A DNA stretch of 64,000 nt from Kwoniella bestiolae CBS 10118 (lineage: Eukaryota > Basidiomycota > Tremellomycetes > Tremellales > Cryptococcaceae). Below the pieces are notes generated by a model. It was not told the DNA's origin. It saw only the letters and a program-made list of their open reading frames with translations, and ran no database searches. This document shows positions 33,192 to 52,148 of the stretch, piece by piece. The DNA lies in the NCBI RefSeq assembly GCF_000512585.2, contig NC_089245.1, positions 372,001 to 436,000 on the forward strand, in the 5' to 3' direction. The number at the start of each line of letters is the position of its first letter. Within the stretch, counting starts at the first letter, position 1. The position numbers and the translations under genes were made by a program.

Positions 33192-35570
33192 ATGCGATCA
33201 GCAAAACAGATACACAGACTAGCTACGACCTCAAAAGGGCCCTCGAGGTGAGTTTGGTCATCTCTCCCAATTCTTAGGATGTAGACAACAGACTGACAAC
33301 ATGGTATAGACCCACGCCCTTCCTACTCTCCTCTAGACAAGCTTCCACTTCTACTTCCACCACCCCCGCCTCCTCATCCACTGCCCCCTCATTCGTACCC
33401 GACCTACCACCTCACCTGTCCACCCCCTCCTCACTCTCCCAACCTATTCCCCGCCCAACCGAACAGGGTTTCTTCACCTCCCGACCAACCGTGGTCATAC
33501 CTTTCCGAGCGAGCCAACGCGAGAGCGAAACCTTCGCCGAGCTGCAGGATCTGGTCTCAAAACCGTCAAGCTATAGGACCGAAATTGGTTCCGCCAAGAT
33601 ATGGCAGAAATATATATCCCTCTCACCAGCCTATCGACGGTCGTTGCCTGTCGATTTCCTACAGAGGGTATTCAAGTATGTCATACCTAATCGTAAACAC
33701 GTTAGGGAACTCTCCTCCTTACCCGATTCATCAGAAGCCAAAGGGAAGGTATTGAGGGAGAGGTTGAAACATCATTCGAATCTTGGTAATAAGTGGGAAA
33801 GAAGGTTGCGGACCATTACCAACGATATTATGTCTTCCAATTCCAACCAAAAAGAGGTGGATCCTCAAGTATTGATCAATGGTGTGGGAAAACTGGCGAT
33901 GCTGGGCGATAAGAATGGGTGCGAGTCGATAATTCGAGAAATCAGATTTAGGTTCGACGATAAATTGACATACAGACAATTGAGGATAATGTACGGGTAT
34001 GGATTGAGAAGTATCTCGAAATGGTTGAAAATCCATTCTCACCGATTCACCACTACTTTTACTTCGGCTGGGGGTAATTCGACGACGAAAGGGGAATTAG
34101 AGTTAATCGAAACCTCTGAGATTGCCAGGAGACTTATCAAAGCTATGCAAGAGCGGAAGGTCTCTCCCAACTCTACTACCGCCGAAAACCTTTTAAATAT
34201 CTCGAGACTGATTTGTTCCACGAATGTACGGAATGATGATCTCCGAAGATCATTTGAAGAGCTCAGTGAGACGATCTTGGTGAATGGGTATAATTTGGAT
34301 ATCAACAATTTGTCGTTCCCCTCGAAGGAATCGGACCTTAGAAAGCTGAAACCTGCTGTGAAGCTTGCTGTGGTGGATTACTTTGGGAGGAAAGGGGAAC
34401 TGTACAAGATGTTGGCGGCTTATGATAATTTGTTCCCGGGGGATGTGGAGAGATTACCCGAGTCTGTGTTGATATCCCGGGTGGGGGAGGATGGAGTGGA
34501 AGATGAGGAAGAGGATATACCTACCTTGTCGAGGATGTTGGAGGATGAGAGGAGACAGAGGGCTGAGAGAGGGTGGTTTGGGCAGAGGAGCGTTGAAGAG
34601 CATGGGCAGGAAGGTGAGTAATCTTTAGTACTGGGTCGAAGTCATTTGTGTATATGGAAATACTGACAATCTGATTCAATTGACCTTAGGACCTGTCCCA
34701 GCCTTTTCTGAGTCTACTCTATCTCAACCTACCCAGACTCGTTCATTCAACGATTACCTACCACCCATTCCTACACCTTATGACATCCTCCTCCCCTCCT
34801 CAGCCATATCAATCAAGCTCCAATCTCTCATCGCTACTTCCCCACCCCAACGCCCAATAGACGGAGAGGGAGCAGTCGTCTCATCGATCTTATCAATGCT
34901 ATCCAGAGCATGGAAGTCGAAAATCAAGGTCTCACCTGACGATACGATATACAAGGATGTTTCCATACATATACTCAGACTCGCAGTGAGAGCAGCAAAT
35001 ATCGAGCAAGCCTCATTCCTCCATGCGCTCAAGGAAGGCAAGGCCGATGGTTCGGTGGGCTTTGGACCTAATTTGAGGATTGAAGGGAATTCGTTCAAAG
35101 CTTGTTGGAGGACTGTTAGGTGGACGAGATCATCTTCGAGGAGGGGGATGAAGTATTCTAGAGTGATATTAGGTGAATTGAACGATGTGAAGAAGAGGTT
35201 GGAAGAGGAAAGAGCCATCCTGGCGTCATTCATATCTGAACCTGAGTCTACACAAGAAGACCAGGTTGAGGCGGAATCCTCGTCAAATGTAGGAGTGGAG
35301 GCGGTAGTAAACCAGATCAAAGGATTGGATTCGCTACGAGTTGAGTTGGACGAGATTGAAGAGCAGATACATGCGAATTTGCAGGTGGCTACGGAACGTA
35401 AAGCCAGGAGTAACTCTGCGAGGGTTGTGAAGCTTGAGGAGAGGAGGGAGGCTCAGTTGGCTTATAAAGGTAGGAAGAAGGGGTTTTTGGGGATGACTAA
35501 AGCTCAAGAGAAAGAAAAGGAGACTTGGACGATAGAAAGTACTGCTACCGCGAGCCCTGCGATGGCTTAG
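33192..35570 (+). CDS. Uncharacterised mitochondrial protein, helical-repeat (PPR-like) type
   Basis: About 750 residues from three exons. Exon 1 starts at 33192 (MRSAKQIHRLATTSKGPSR), exon 2 runs from about 33311 to 34612, and exon 3 from about 34690 to the TAG at 35568-35570. The N-terminus is a mitochondrial presequence by composition (R, S, T, no acids). The middle is a string of helices with spacing like degenerate PPR or other helical repeats (KIWQKYISLSPAYRRSLPVD, ISRLICSTNVRNDDLRRSFE). The C-terminus has a coiled-coil region (LRVELDEIEEQIHANLQVAT) and a basic end. Proteins like this often serve mitochondrial RNA metabolism in fungi; that is inference, and I do not recognise a named orthologue. 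Confidence 0.75.
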
Positions 35571-36116
35571 TGCCTTTGCTCAACGCGTCAGAGATGGAAG
35601 TGAGGGAATGGAGTTGGATCCTCCGATGGGCACATTGATTTGTGAGAGTTGTTGATCATCAACTGATGTAGCTGTAGCATTAGGATATATCATATGCATT
35701 GCATACTGACTGGTCATAGAAATCTATCTCCCTCTCTCTTGCTCTCCCTCATCTACGTTGTAAGGAGGTTTAAATATTTGGTCTTTCATCCACGTGATCT
35801 CCACGTCGCGTCTCACCTCCGCATTCACGTTGAGGATGAACGTAACATCATCGATAGATGTCTTTCGTCTGCTACTTCGTCGCTGATTGTTGAATATCAG
35901 TACGGTCACCCATCACCACTGCGATATAATAACCCAGAATACCAGCACAAGAGAGACAGCGGTCAGAGAAAGACTGAGATAGAGCTACATCTCCTAGCGG
36001 ATCAAGTTGGTGACTTATCAGAACATTCACTTCACTCAACTCTTCACCCCGATGTATATCATCACAACCTGTACTCTCCAACGATAACGAACCACCAACG
36101 AAACGACCATAACGAT
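35571..36116 (+). promoter_or_regulatory. 5' flank of TRS120
   Basis: The frame of the next gene stays open back to 35694, but the translated residues do not look like Trs120, so this is treated as promoter and leader. No TATA box seen. Confidence 0.4.
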
Positions 36117-39100
36117 ATGAATCCCACAACACCCCTCTCCCAGCTCACAGACCCCGCCTCCCTCTCCAAGATACCCATCCTCCTCGTTCCCGTCCACTTG
36201 CCAGACTCGCCAATCCCTTCCAACATCTACACCTCGTATCAGACCTTGATCAAGCGATATCAAACTCTAAGAGGGGACGAGCTATCCAGACCATTGACCT
36301 CGAGGAACAGACAATCGACCTACGGAGGAAGCTCATACGAATTACCGCCTAATCCCAGATTACGATTCTTCCCACCATCCACGGGGAATAGTATATCGGT
36401 GTCGAGAGGATCAACTACCAATCATGTTCATTTATCGTACAGTGGGAACCCTCCTGCGAGACATACCTACCCTTTATCTCTACTTAGATTGGCGGGATTT
36501 CCCCTGATAGTATTGGGTGTAGCTGTTGAACCTGACTCTGAGGTAGAAACATCAGGATATAATGTGGAAGAGCAGCAGGGGGAAAGTGGGGATATAACGG
36601 ACATCTCGACTCCCACTGCACCGACGTTCAACCATAGCCCTCATCCTCAGATCTCGCTGAACCAGAAGATCAATCCCGAGAGATCATTCGATGAGACTAT
36701 CTCGTCGATCTTCCCATCGACATCGCCGTTTCCATTGGTGAAGAGACTATTGGTTGTGCCGAATCAATTACCTAAATCGCCATCTAGTCCTAGGAAACAG
36801 AGTAGTCATTCTTCGGATACGAGGGGGAATGGGAAGGATAAGGGGTATATGAGGTTTGCTCCGGAAGATGGGGCTGAGAGCTGGATTGGAAGGGTGTTGG
36901 GGGAGGTAGTGGGGGAATTGTTAGGTGAATTGGGCGAAATTGTGAGTTAACTAGACTACATCATCTACGCATCTTGTTCTATCGAGATACTATGCGCAAG
37001 CACGTTTAACGATGTCGGGCACAAGCTGCATGCTGACTATGACCTTTCGGTTCTCTCAGGCAACAGCTCTAGAGACCCCCGCGGGAATGCGCACACTCTC
37101 ATCCACCCTCCTTCCATCTCTCACTTCCACTCTCCCACATCCAGAACTCGGTAACATCCTATCCTCTCAGCGGTCTACCACCCCCTCCGACTACCCCTCA
37201 CGGGCAAGTACCTCTACTCCAACCGGGATACCTCACTCACAATCTCTAGATCACCTCAATGGGATGGGAATATCCTTAACAAGAGCTTTAACACCCGGTG
37301 GAAGACCCACATCGATCCAACCTCCCTCACTACCGCCCATACAGAGCTCTATATCTCCTTCTCAACAACCTCAACCCGTTGCAGCTTCTTCCAACCCTTT
37401 CAGACGATCCACCGCCATCTCGTCACCCTTCACAAGAACTTCTTCTACCGCTTCTGCATCCTCATCGACGTCTAACGTACCTCAGATAACAAGTATGAAG
37501 TACACGAATGCGACGTTATCAGGAGTGGCGGGTGGTAGACTCATGAAGCTTTTGGGAGATATGTACCTCCTTGCTGGGCTTTATGGAGATGCAATCAAGT
37601 GCTATGATGATGGATCAGAGAGGTGTAGGAGTGTAGGCGATGTTCTGTGGGAAGGTATGGCCAGGGAAGGTAGAGCTGTGGCTGGTATAGGAGAAGCGTG
37701 GGAAGGAAGGGATGGCTCGGTAGGTCATGACTCGCTCTCAACTTTCTATTCTACAGGTCTATCTGGCTAATCCATGTTGTCTACTGTAGAACCTCGCCCA
37801 ACCGTTCCCTACTTCGCCAATCCCAGTTGAAATCCTCTCACACTATCTCTCAGCATTAGCGTGTCTCTCTCGATCACCCTTACCGTACCCCCCTACTATC
37901 CTCAGCCCCTCCCCTCAAGCAGTCTCCGGCTCTATCTCATTCCCCGCTCCGTCATCCAGCTCCAACCCGGCAAACGTGGGAACAGGCGAAGGACTCCTGG
38001 CATACCTACATACAAGCTTATCACTCAAAATCGCTCATTTCCTCTTACTCATCTGGGCAGCTGGTGGATGGGGATCAATAGCCTTATCATCACTGATGAC
38101 CCACACTTTGCCCCGGAACTTCATTCCCCCTCTGATACAAGCAAATACCGACCCGAACTTACGGAGAAAACGACGTCGGCATTTATCGTTATTATCATCC
38201 TCAAGTGGGATTTCCCGACAGAGTATATTCGCGCACGCTGAGAATGCATTACAGCCTTACCATCGGGCCATGACCAAGACTGAACAGGTCATCCTGCACA
38301 ATGAAGCTATCTGGCTCAGCAGATGGTTGGACTTGCCACGGAAGGAATCTTCGATAACTAGAGAATTGATCAAAAGGTTGGCTATACTGGTGGTGGAGGG
38401 TAGAGAAGAGAGTAAGCGATCTAGTGGGATTTCAAAGGTGAAGACACCCACATCTACAATATCGGCTGAGAACAAAAGCGACGAAGCTTCCTCTGCAGCC
38501 ATTGGGCTGGGTCTGGGTTTCTCAGTCCCCAATCAGACCGTTGCTGTTAGGCGGAAGGAATCGACTGAGGGGAATACCGGGATTATAGGGTTGTTCGAAC
38601 GTGCAGCCTTGATTATGGGGATCGACTTACTATCGTTCGGTACCTCATCTTCAACTTCGACTTCACCTCATTTTCCCTCGAATGGGATGGATGACGATCC
38701 AGATGGAATTGCAAAACCAAAATTTGGCTGGCCGGAATTGCAAGTTGAATTTATAAAAGAAGGAATCGCCATCTCTGAATCTCTCCCAGATCATCAATCT
38801 ATCATACGATTGTGTCTTACTGCCTTGAACAACCTGAATGGGTATTTGAATCCCCAGAGCCAGCATATGTTGAATCGGATGTACCCCCAATCGCTTGCTA
38901 CGGTTAGGAGAAGGGGGATAGAGGTTGGGATGGTGCCGTGGTGGATTGGGGAGAGGGTCGTGTTGAGTTTGGAGATTGCTAGGTGGGTGGTGTCCCTCCT
39001 TCTGAATTAGAGCGATGTCCAGGGTGCTTCCGTAGATTCGTCCTCTTTTTTCGCATTTCCTAAATGGCTTTCTGTTCTTGTTGTGCTTTCCTCCGTCTAC

Positions 39101-41857
39101 ATCACGAAGTGTATATAGCATTATGTCGAAAGAGGAGTACATGACTAATCACCAAGTTAATGAAATTGCAGTCTTCCATCGAACAAATTGCCGATCGAGC
39201 ATTCCATCAACGAGATCACACCAAGCAAACAGGGCAAGAAAGATCCTTTCTTGTATAATCCACGATTGAAAGCTGCCGAAGCTGGAAAGGTGAGCTGTGT
39301 GATCACATAACGAATGATTGCGACTGACGATCCTACTCAGACGGTGATAGTGGCAAATGAACAGATCGATATATTCGTGACTGTCCGAAATCCATTCACC
39401 TTTGATCTAGAAATACAAGACTTGTCAATCTTGTGAGCTACCTTGCTGTTTGGTCTGGTCCAAGACCTGAAGAATATAGCTGATGTCGTACCTTATAGAA
39501 CATCCGGCGTACCATTCATAACCTTCCCTCTACCCCTCACTTTACCCGCCAACTCTGTCCAGACAGTCCGAGTGACCGGTCAATCACCCATCTCAGGATC
39601 GATGTCCATCAAAGGGATATCGATCCGACTGAACGATGGATCTTCTAAAGAATTATTCATCCCTATTATAGATGGGAAGGAGAAGGTTAAATTGGACAAG
39701 AGGAGATCTAAAATTAAGGCTGATTCGAGTAAAAGTAAGAAAACCGGGTTGGATGCTAGATATTCTACCTCGGAGATGTCAATCCACAAGGATAGAAGGG
39801 ATGGTGCAGGAGATGAGGAGAAGACATGGTTGGAATGTAAGGTCGTACCGGAATTACCATTAGCGTGGATCAAGAAGACGAGTTTGACTCATGGGACTGT
39901 CATGCTTTACAATGGCGAAACGTGAGTCTCTGATACACTATCTTCTTTCCTCAATGTCTTTCTCCTTCCTGGCAAGGTGTGAGACTGACCACAAAGCAAT
40001 ATACTTTTCTCAGCTCAATAATCCGTATAATCCTTGAAAACTCCTCATCCGTGCCGATAGATTTCATCAAGCTCACGTTTGACGATTCGACCGCTCGAGA
40101 AGCCCAGGCGATCATCCAGGAAGGTGAACTCACCCCTGAGCAGGCCTATGAGATCGAGTATGATCAGTTGAATAAACCCGTCTTTACGTGGAATCAGGTA
40201 GATGGGAAAGATAGACTTGAGATCCAACCTGGTGGGAGGGTTACTTTGGAAGTGAAGTGTTTGGGTAAAGTTGGGTGGTGAGTTAATTAAGCTTCACCTA
40301 GAAGATTGAATTGTGATGGCTGATGTTGTGTTGATGATACCCTAGTACGGATGGAACGATCAGGATAGATTATGGATATCTAAACAGATCTTCTACCAGT
40401 TCCACCAATGACTCTCAGCCCGATACCAACACGGCCGACAAAAATACCTTCTACACTCGCCAAATCACATTCCCAATTCTGTTCACAGTATATCATACCA
40501 TCGAAGCTCATTCCCTAGACCTGATACGTCTGGGATCATCTGGCAATACCGTAAACGGTGCGGGTGAGAATGATGTTCTGGTTAATGGCGATAAACCTCA
40601 GCTGGAGAGATTACCTTCAACTTCACAATTCAACGAAGATAGGTTGAAGATCGCTTTGAGGGAGGAGAATGATGATGGGTATTGTATGTTGGCATTGAGC
40701 GTGAGGAACGTTTATGGGGTACCGTTTGAGGTGACGTTGGAGAGGAATGATCATGGTCAAGGTGAGGATGATTACTCGCTTCCAGTTGCAGATCCAAGAG
40801 CTAAAACCAACGATCGTGATACCTCAGATGACGTGTCTGCTAGTGATCATGTGCATTGTACAAGGCTAGTCCCGCCAGGAGCTACTGAGCGGTGAGCATT
40901 TTACATCTAATCAGAGCTTTGGACATGAGTTGGATTGTGGTGCTGATCTTATACACTGCTATCTGCTTAGGATGATTCTCCCCCTTCCACGTCGCACGAT
41001 CGCCCAAGCCCTCCTCTCTCGGCCTATACCTTCCTTATCTGAGAGACAATACATCGTAGATAAAGAGAAGAAATCTGTCAGTAAGATAAAGAAGGAAAGG
41101 GAATTATTCTGGTATCGCGAGGAACTGCTAAAGATGGTTAAAGCCACTTGGGTAGAGGTTAGTCTGAGTTGCTTTTACTATACCACGTTGAAGGCATTTC
41201 GAAGGAGAACATTAGCTGACTCATTTCTTCCGATCTGATAGCCCGGATCAACGAGAACGGGTACCCTGAATATCCGTGATCAGCTGTTCTCGTCCTCCTT
41301 ACTAGACATATTCAGATCGGATGAGATTGATATACAGCTCTCACTAGATGGGGTGAATGAAATGGTGGATGTAATGGAATTTAACAATTTAAGTGTTACA
41401 ATAACGAACAATTTCGGTAAGTCAATCACGCACCTCTGCACAACTAAGATCCATTTCACAATCATCTCGAATTCAAGCTAATCACCATGTTTGTCATTAC
41501 GCAGAACGCCCCTTCAGACCATTCATCCATATCTCTCCTCTCCCAACTTCATCATCCGAACAACTTTGGACGGACCCTCACCCCCCCTCTCACCAACAAC
41601 CAGCCCAACGAAACTCATTTCAACCTCCTCCACCTACCTCGATGTCGAAGAACGTCGTATTTGATGGTTTGACAAGTACGGTCTTACCTTTGTTACAACC
41701 TTCTGAACAGATTACATGGAGTACGGGTGTAGTATTTCTGAGTATGGGTAGATACGGGTTGAGAGTAGCTGTTGAGGAGGTATTAGAGAAGGAACAAGGG
41801 GAGGAGCAGGAGAAAAAGATTTGGTATTCGTCTGTTTTGGATGTGGCGGTGGAGTAG
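36117..41857 (+). CDS. TRS120: TRAPP complex subunit Trs120 (TRAPPC9)
   Basis: Subunit of the TRAPPII complex, which activates Rab GTPases (Ypt31/Rab11 type) at the late Golgi. About 1,300 residues over roughly nine exons. The N-terminal core is seen in SKIPILLVPVHLPDSPIPSN and LLRLAGFPLIVLGVAVEP, then LVVPNQLPKSPSSPR and WIGRVLGEVVGELLGELGEI. A TPR-like middle has GRLMKLLGDMYLLAGLYGDA and IKCYDDGSERCRSVGDVLWE. The C-terminal half contains the beta-sandwich region, with VANEQIDIFVTVRNPFTFDL and VPFITFPLPLTLPANSVQTV. The start at 36117 is preferred to the in-frame ATG at 35694 because family similarity begins just after it. Low-complexity inserts (Ser/Pro-rich) are common in basidiomycete versions. 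Confidence 0.87.
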
Positions 41858-42089
41858 TCGGTAGATCGGACTAGACAATAAGGGAGAGTAGAGTGCATGG
41901 AGAGTCGAAACGCAAACACAAATATACCTTGCATCTTATATACGACATACGTTGTTGGATCATCAATTCATTAATGTCATGACATATCTATAATTCACAT
42001 ACAGAAAAGGCATATACCCCAAAATGCATTCTCCTGCCTGAGGAATCACTGGACGAAGTGAAATTGAATTCCTATTTTCATTTCAAATC
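41858..42089. other. Short intergenic between convergent TRS120 and SMC5
   Basis: 232 bases; both 3' ends terminate here. AT-rich, no gene. Confidence 0.5.
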
Positions 42090-47542
<5,453 letters not shown>

Positions 47543-47969
47543 GATTACCACGACAACCCCTCTATTTCAGAGCTGGCTTGAGTAGGGTAAGTCGTCTGCG
47601 CTGATGAGAGGAGAGAAGAGGGAAGAGAGGAGAGGGAAGGAAAGTAATGTTCGTTCGTTTGATGGGTGGTTGAGTGGACGTGAAGTCAGAGCAAGGTGAT
47701 ACGCGTAATATTCAGGCACCGTATATACATACATTATCAGTCAGTCTCAATTCGATTCCGTCATCCACGTGGAATCGTTCGATCACTCCCTTCCACCCCT
47801 TCTTCCTGCTCTGTCAAGTAACGACATCATATACCCAACAACATTCAAACGAAATCATCCAGGCGATACCGAACCATCCACACCTTCCGACACCCTCAGG
47901 CGACTAAATACCCTTCTGCCTACCCTCTGGTACTTCAACCAGCTCGCCCAGTGGGCTATACCACCCACA
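47543..47969. promoter_or_regulatory. Divergent promoter, SMC5 and HFI1
   Basis: 427 bases between start codons. A purine-rich GAGAGGAGAG run on the plus strand (about 47605-47645) is the CT-rich leader of SMC5 on the other strand. Confidence 0.5.
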
Positions 47970-49812
47970 ATGTCAATGACAAACTCACCCAACCCCAATG
48001 CTATCGCTTCCTCCTCCATACCAATCTTACCGAAACCCCTCCCCTTCGAGAGGATAGACACGCACTCGATCAAACAGCAATTACACGATGTACTGGGTGA
48101 AGATGGCTTGCCGTATTGGAAGGCTCTCAATGGGTATTTGTTGGGTCAGTTGGCGAAGAGTGAATTGGAGGGGATGGTGAGGGGTTGGTTCAAGGGGGAT
48201 AAATGTGAGTATGGATCTGGTTTGACCCAAATGATTCATCAACAGGCTGGAACTGTATCTCTCCATATCACCCTGTCCCCTGTGTCCCCTCAACTCTTGA
48301 TCACTCGGATCTATAGTGGTCAGAACGTACTTCCTCATCACTCCAGGATTATATGATCTCGATGCCGAGGATCATCCTGCTCGTTCTCTGCTGTCCTATC
48401 ATCATCTTGCCCTACGCGTTTGTTCCACTATCATACATCCTACAAAGATCATCCTGTAACCCGCAGTATAGAGAAAGAAGCTAACAATACCAAACAGTGG
48501 AACTACACAACACCCTCCTCCTCTCTCTCCTAAATAACGCCTCAATCCCCCCAACCCTCTATACCCCCATTCCAACTACTTCCGCCGCCCGCAAGAGGAA
48601 GAGGGTAGGTTACGACGATGTAGAGTACGATATTGACGAAGAGGTCATTCAGCCGAAAGGGAGAGTAACCAATTGGATAACGGGAGTGAATGGGAGAGAG
48701 AGGGTGAGAATTAGGAGGTCGGTATTGGGGAAAAATCATCAGGGCGAAGATGCGGTGGCTGTGGAAGATGAGATGGTTGGGGGGAGGAGGATGTCAGGTT
48801 GGGGTGCGCAGGGTAGTGAGTCGCTCTCTCTTTCTTTCTTTCTTTCTTGGTTATCCCCAATCAGGGTGTGAAATAGCCCACCAAGATGTTTTCGGCTTCA
48901 TGATATGCGAAGGATGGCCAATTCCTTCTTTATGTCCTGTTGAATGACATCCCAAATTCAGTGTCCCTCTCTGGATTGCATTTCCTCCCGCTTCTTTATG
49001 AATTTCAATCTAAACAACTACACTTTTCAAGCCATCGCGGTCAATTCGACATCTTACCAAATCATAACTAACGAACCCCGTTTGCTCCCCCAGATTACCC
49101 ACTCCCACCCTCATCTCCCCAAACTCGTCATCTCCCTTCTTCCTCCCAGCTCTCCCTCCGCCTATCGCAATACGCCAAAACCCATCAACTATCCCTCGCT
49201 CCAGACGCTACCTCCGAGATCGGTGAATTCCTTGCAGTAGGGTTGGATTCGCACGTCCAAGATATGTTATATGGGTTATTACATCTCACGGGGCATGATA
49301 GGCCAGGAATCAACACTATCAGACTATCGAAAGGCAGTCATATCGAAAATATACAGAAGGGTATCCAGGTAAACGGGGAGGATGATGCAAAGACCCAAGA
49401 TGTAAGGGATAAAGACAAAGATAAATCACAGTCTCAATCGCATAAACTCGATCTAAACTCTCTCAACCATCTATTAATGTTAAATCCCACCTTAAATCCT
49501 ACAATCTCACCTGTGATTCATAAATTACATTCCGGCCAAATACACCCTACGGAGGAACAACCAATGTCGACACCGGTGCCTGCCAATGGTGATGTCAAAT
49601 CGCCCCTCTCGTCCACTAGAAGGAAAGGGCAGACGCACGACCTAGGTGGGAAACCCCGCTCAGAGGTGGTTATGAATAGGTTACTAGAGAATAGTCTGTT
49701 GAAGTTGGATAATGCCAAGGATGGCGGGACGGAGCAGAAGAAGGAGAAGAAACATACACTGCATTGGAAGTATGAGGATCCGGCTGTGTTACTTAGAGAT
49801 TTCTTGGGATGA
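47970..49812 (+). CDS. HFI1: SAGA complex subunit Hfi1/Ada1
   Basis: Structural subunit of the SAGA histone acetyltransferase coactivator complex. Exon 1 starts MSMTNSPNPNAIASSS and holds the family N-terminal motif RIDTHSIKQQLHDVLGEDGL, then YLLGQLAKSELEGMVRGWFK; splicing gives DKLELHNTLLLSLLNNASI. A basic linker follows (SAARKRKRVGYDDVEYDI). Further exons carry the histone-fold part, QLSLRLSQYAKTHQLSLAPD, ATSEIGEFLAVGLDSHVQDM and LYGLLHLTG. One late intron (54 nt, about 49030-49092, branch ATAACTAAC) joins in phase. The C-terminal third ends WKYEDPAVLLRDFLG. A (CTTT)n microsatellite at about 48826-48846 lies in the second intron. Borders of the third exon are less certain than the rest. Confidence 0.8.
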
Positions 49813-50461
49813 GTCGCTACCTCAATTCAAAGGAGATGGGGGAGATAGAAACGAGAAGTGAATTTGGATTTGGTTTTGGGTTGGGAGAGATGGTTGTGGG
49901 TTTGTGAAGCTGTTGTAGAATTTTATCATTGTACTGTATTTGTACGATGAGTTAGTGTTACACGAGATACCTTTTCTCTCGTAAGATTTCGTATTCATAG
50001 CATAGCATAGCAGATATATATTGAATTTATTCATCCATAAGTATGGATGTATGTGTGTCGCATATTGTGTGCGTGGGTGGTTGAGAAGAAGGATACTAGA
50101 ATGATGAGAATGAGCCTATGCTAGCGAGTTGGTTTCAGCATGCATCCATGCCAAATTGGCTTCCTAGGACGTGCATATCGGACATAAGCTATCGCCGATG
50201 TAGTCCAAATGCCGCGACCTGCTTGATGAATCAGTGCCACTTTTGATCTCGTTCCTGAACTCTCCCCCTCATGTTTAACGGTACGGTGTACTGTATGGTG
50301 TAGGGTGTATGGTGAGCCACTCTGATTCTGCTAACCACCACTGCTACTGCTACCTGGCTCACCGTCAATCGACAATCCACAGTCTGTCAATTCCATTAAA
50401 ACCTTTAAATCCTTATCCATCCTCTTACTCCCCCTCATCCCTCAATCAAAAGACACTCAAA
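49813..50461 (+). promoter_or_regulatory. HFI1 3' flank and RPS28 promoter
   Basis: About 650 bases with no gene. CT- and C-rich sequence just before 50462 suits a ribosomal protein promoter. Short ATGGTGTAGGGTGTATGGTG repeats of a GGTGTA motif at about 50282-50312. Confidence 0.4.
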
Positions 50462-51497
50462 ATGGTTAGTACGACCCTCCCCATACACCTCTCGCCAGCT
50501 ATCAGAAGAAGAAGCACCAAAGGAAGAGCAGATAGGACGGGATGCTGATACTCGTTCAACGTTATATAGGAATCTACCAACAAGCAACCAGTCAAGCTTG
50601 CCCGTGTCCTCAAGGTTAGTGTTGTTGTGTTTCAGGCTGGATCTGGCAGTGGTGTCTGGTAGTGGGATGGGATGTTACCCGGACGGATGGACTGGGCCAG
50701 AAGGTGGACGGCATGGAAGGTGGACGGGAGAGGTTGGATGACCTAGATGGTGACGATGGATAACACGAGGAGGATGGACGAAAGGACACAAGGGGATGAT
50801 GGTGTGGGATGGGATTACGCTGGACTTGTCATGGGTCTGGCGTACTTCGAAACACCATTGTCTCGGATTGAAGGGTAGACGGACATGTGAGAGAGTTCGT
50901 TGAAAGGATGGCGTAGCATTATGTGCTGGAGATACGGAGGACTAAGGGTGTGAGAGTGTCGGATGGGTACGAGGACAGAATAGTCAAACAGGAAGAAGAT
51001 GGGTCGAAGGAAAGATATCACTGCCAGATCCAGAGAACGTCGACGAGCTGAGAAACGTTGTTAAAAGAGGAATGTCATGCTGACTTTATTTTGTTCTTGT
51101 CCCTCCCTTACCTTACTCCCCTATCGCCGCTATCACTCACGTCAACCACTATCTTCATATCGAACCTACAGGTCCTCGGCCGAACCGGTTCAAGAGGTGG
51201 TGTCACCCAAGTCCGAGTAGAATTCATGGACGAGTCCAACCGATCCATCATCCGAAACGTCAAGGGTCCCGTCAGAGTCAACGATATCTTGGCTCTTTTG
51301 GAATCTGAGCGAGAGGCCAGGTGAGTGCGCCGCCTAATCTATCATAAGATATCTCGGAGGAGCAGTCAGATGGTGTTCTGTGGGAGCGCACAGCAGACAT
51401 ATCATCTGCTTCTCGTGGACATATGTCTCCAATGATATCAGTATGTGAATGAAACATGCTGATCTCTGTTTCGTATGATTATAGACGACTCCGATAA
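50462..51497 (+). CDS. RPS28: 40S ribosomal protein S28 (eS28)
   Basis: Component of the small ribosomal subunit near the mRNA exit channel. 69 residues from four coding exons: 50462-50464, 50570-50614, 51172-51320, 51485-51497. The first coding exon is the ATG alone, immediately followed by the donor GTTAGT. The protein reads [56 protein letters not shown] and [13 protein letters not shown], matching eS28 almost throughout. The second intron (50615-51171, 557 nt) is about ten times the local norm and purine-rich, so it could host a noncoding RNA, though I found no clear snoRNA boxes. Confidence 0.96.
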
Positions 51498-52148
51498 ACA
51501 CCTCCAACCGTTTAGAAGGGTTTCGTTTGCTTTGGGATGGGATGGGAACTAGAGGACGAGATACAGATACAGCAAGATAATTTGTACATTCTCTAGGTTC
51601 TTACTGTGATGACATTTCGCATTTCGACTACACCTAGGAATTTACTGTGGTAGCAGGATGGCATATGGGGTAGATGTTGGAACATATTCAGTTTGAGCTT
51701 GAAATGGGATGGTGTCAGCAGAAGGCAGTACGTTAATTGGAGTCTGCCTTAAGGCGTCTTGTTTTCAGCTTGTGCACTTTCGCAGCTCTGGTTCACGTTG
51801 AGAAACGGTTGAACTCTTTGTATCATGACTTATGCTTGAGGCTACAAGTATCTTGGTGGTTTCCTACGAAGCAGTACTAGTATGAGCATGCTTGAGCCGT
51901 CCATTGGTAATTGGTAAATGAATGACATCACACTGTCAACGTACAGCAGACGCGTATACCGCAGTTATATCTTGGTTGTACTTTCACACTTTCGCATCTT
52001 GCATCTGACTATTGTCTTGTCCATTCAGCCATATACGCTGACCATCCTCATAAACAATTCAGCATACAATCCCAGTGTTCAGCAGAACCAGCATCAACCC
52101 CTCGCTTCACGACGGTCGAGATACGAAAACACTGTACCATAATCGTTC
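51498..52148 (+). promoter_or_regulatory. RPS28 3' flank and 5' flank of the gene at 52149
   Basis: About 650 bases without a supported gene. A 74-codon open frame at 51918-52142 ends just before the next ATG and lacks coding character. Confidence 0.35.

Noticed and set aside
35694..36116. In-frame N-terminal extension of TRS120 by 141 codons
   Set aside because: Residues do not resemble the Trs120 N-terminus, and the conserved core begins about 18 residues after the ATG at 36117; treated as leader.
50615..51171. snoRNA inside the RPS28 intron
   Set aside because: No box C paired with box D near complementary ends, and no H and ACA boxes at the right spacing were visible; kept only as an open question.
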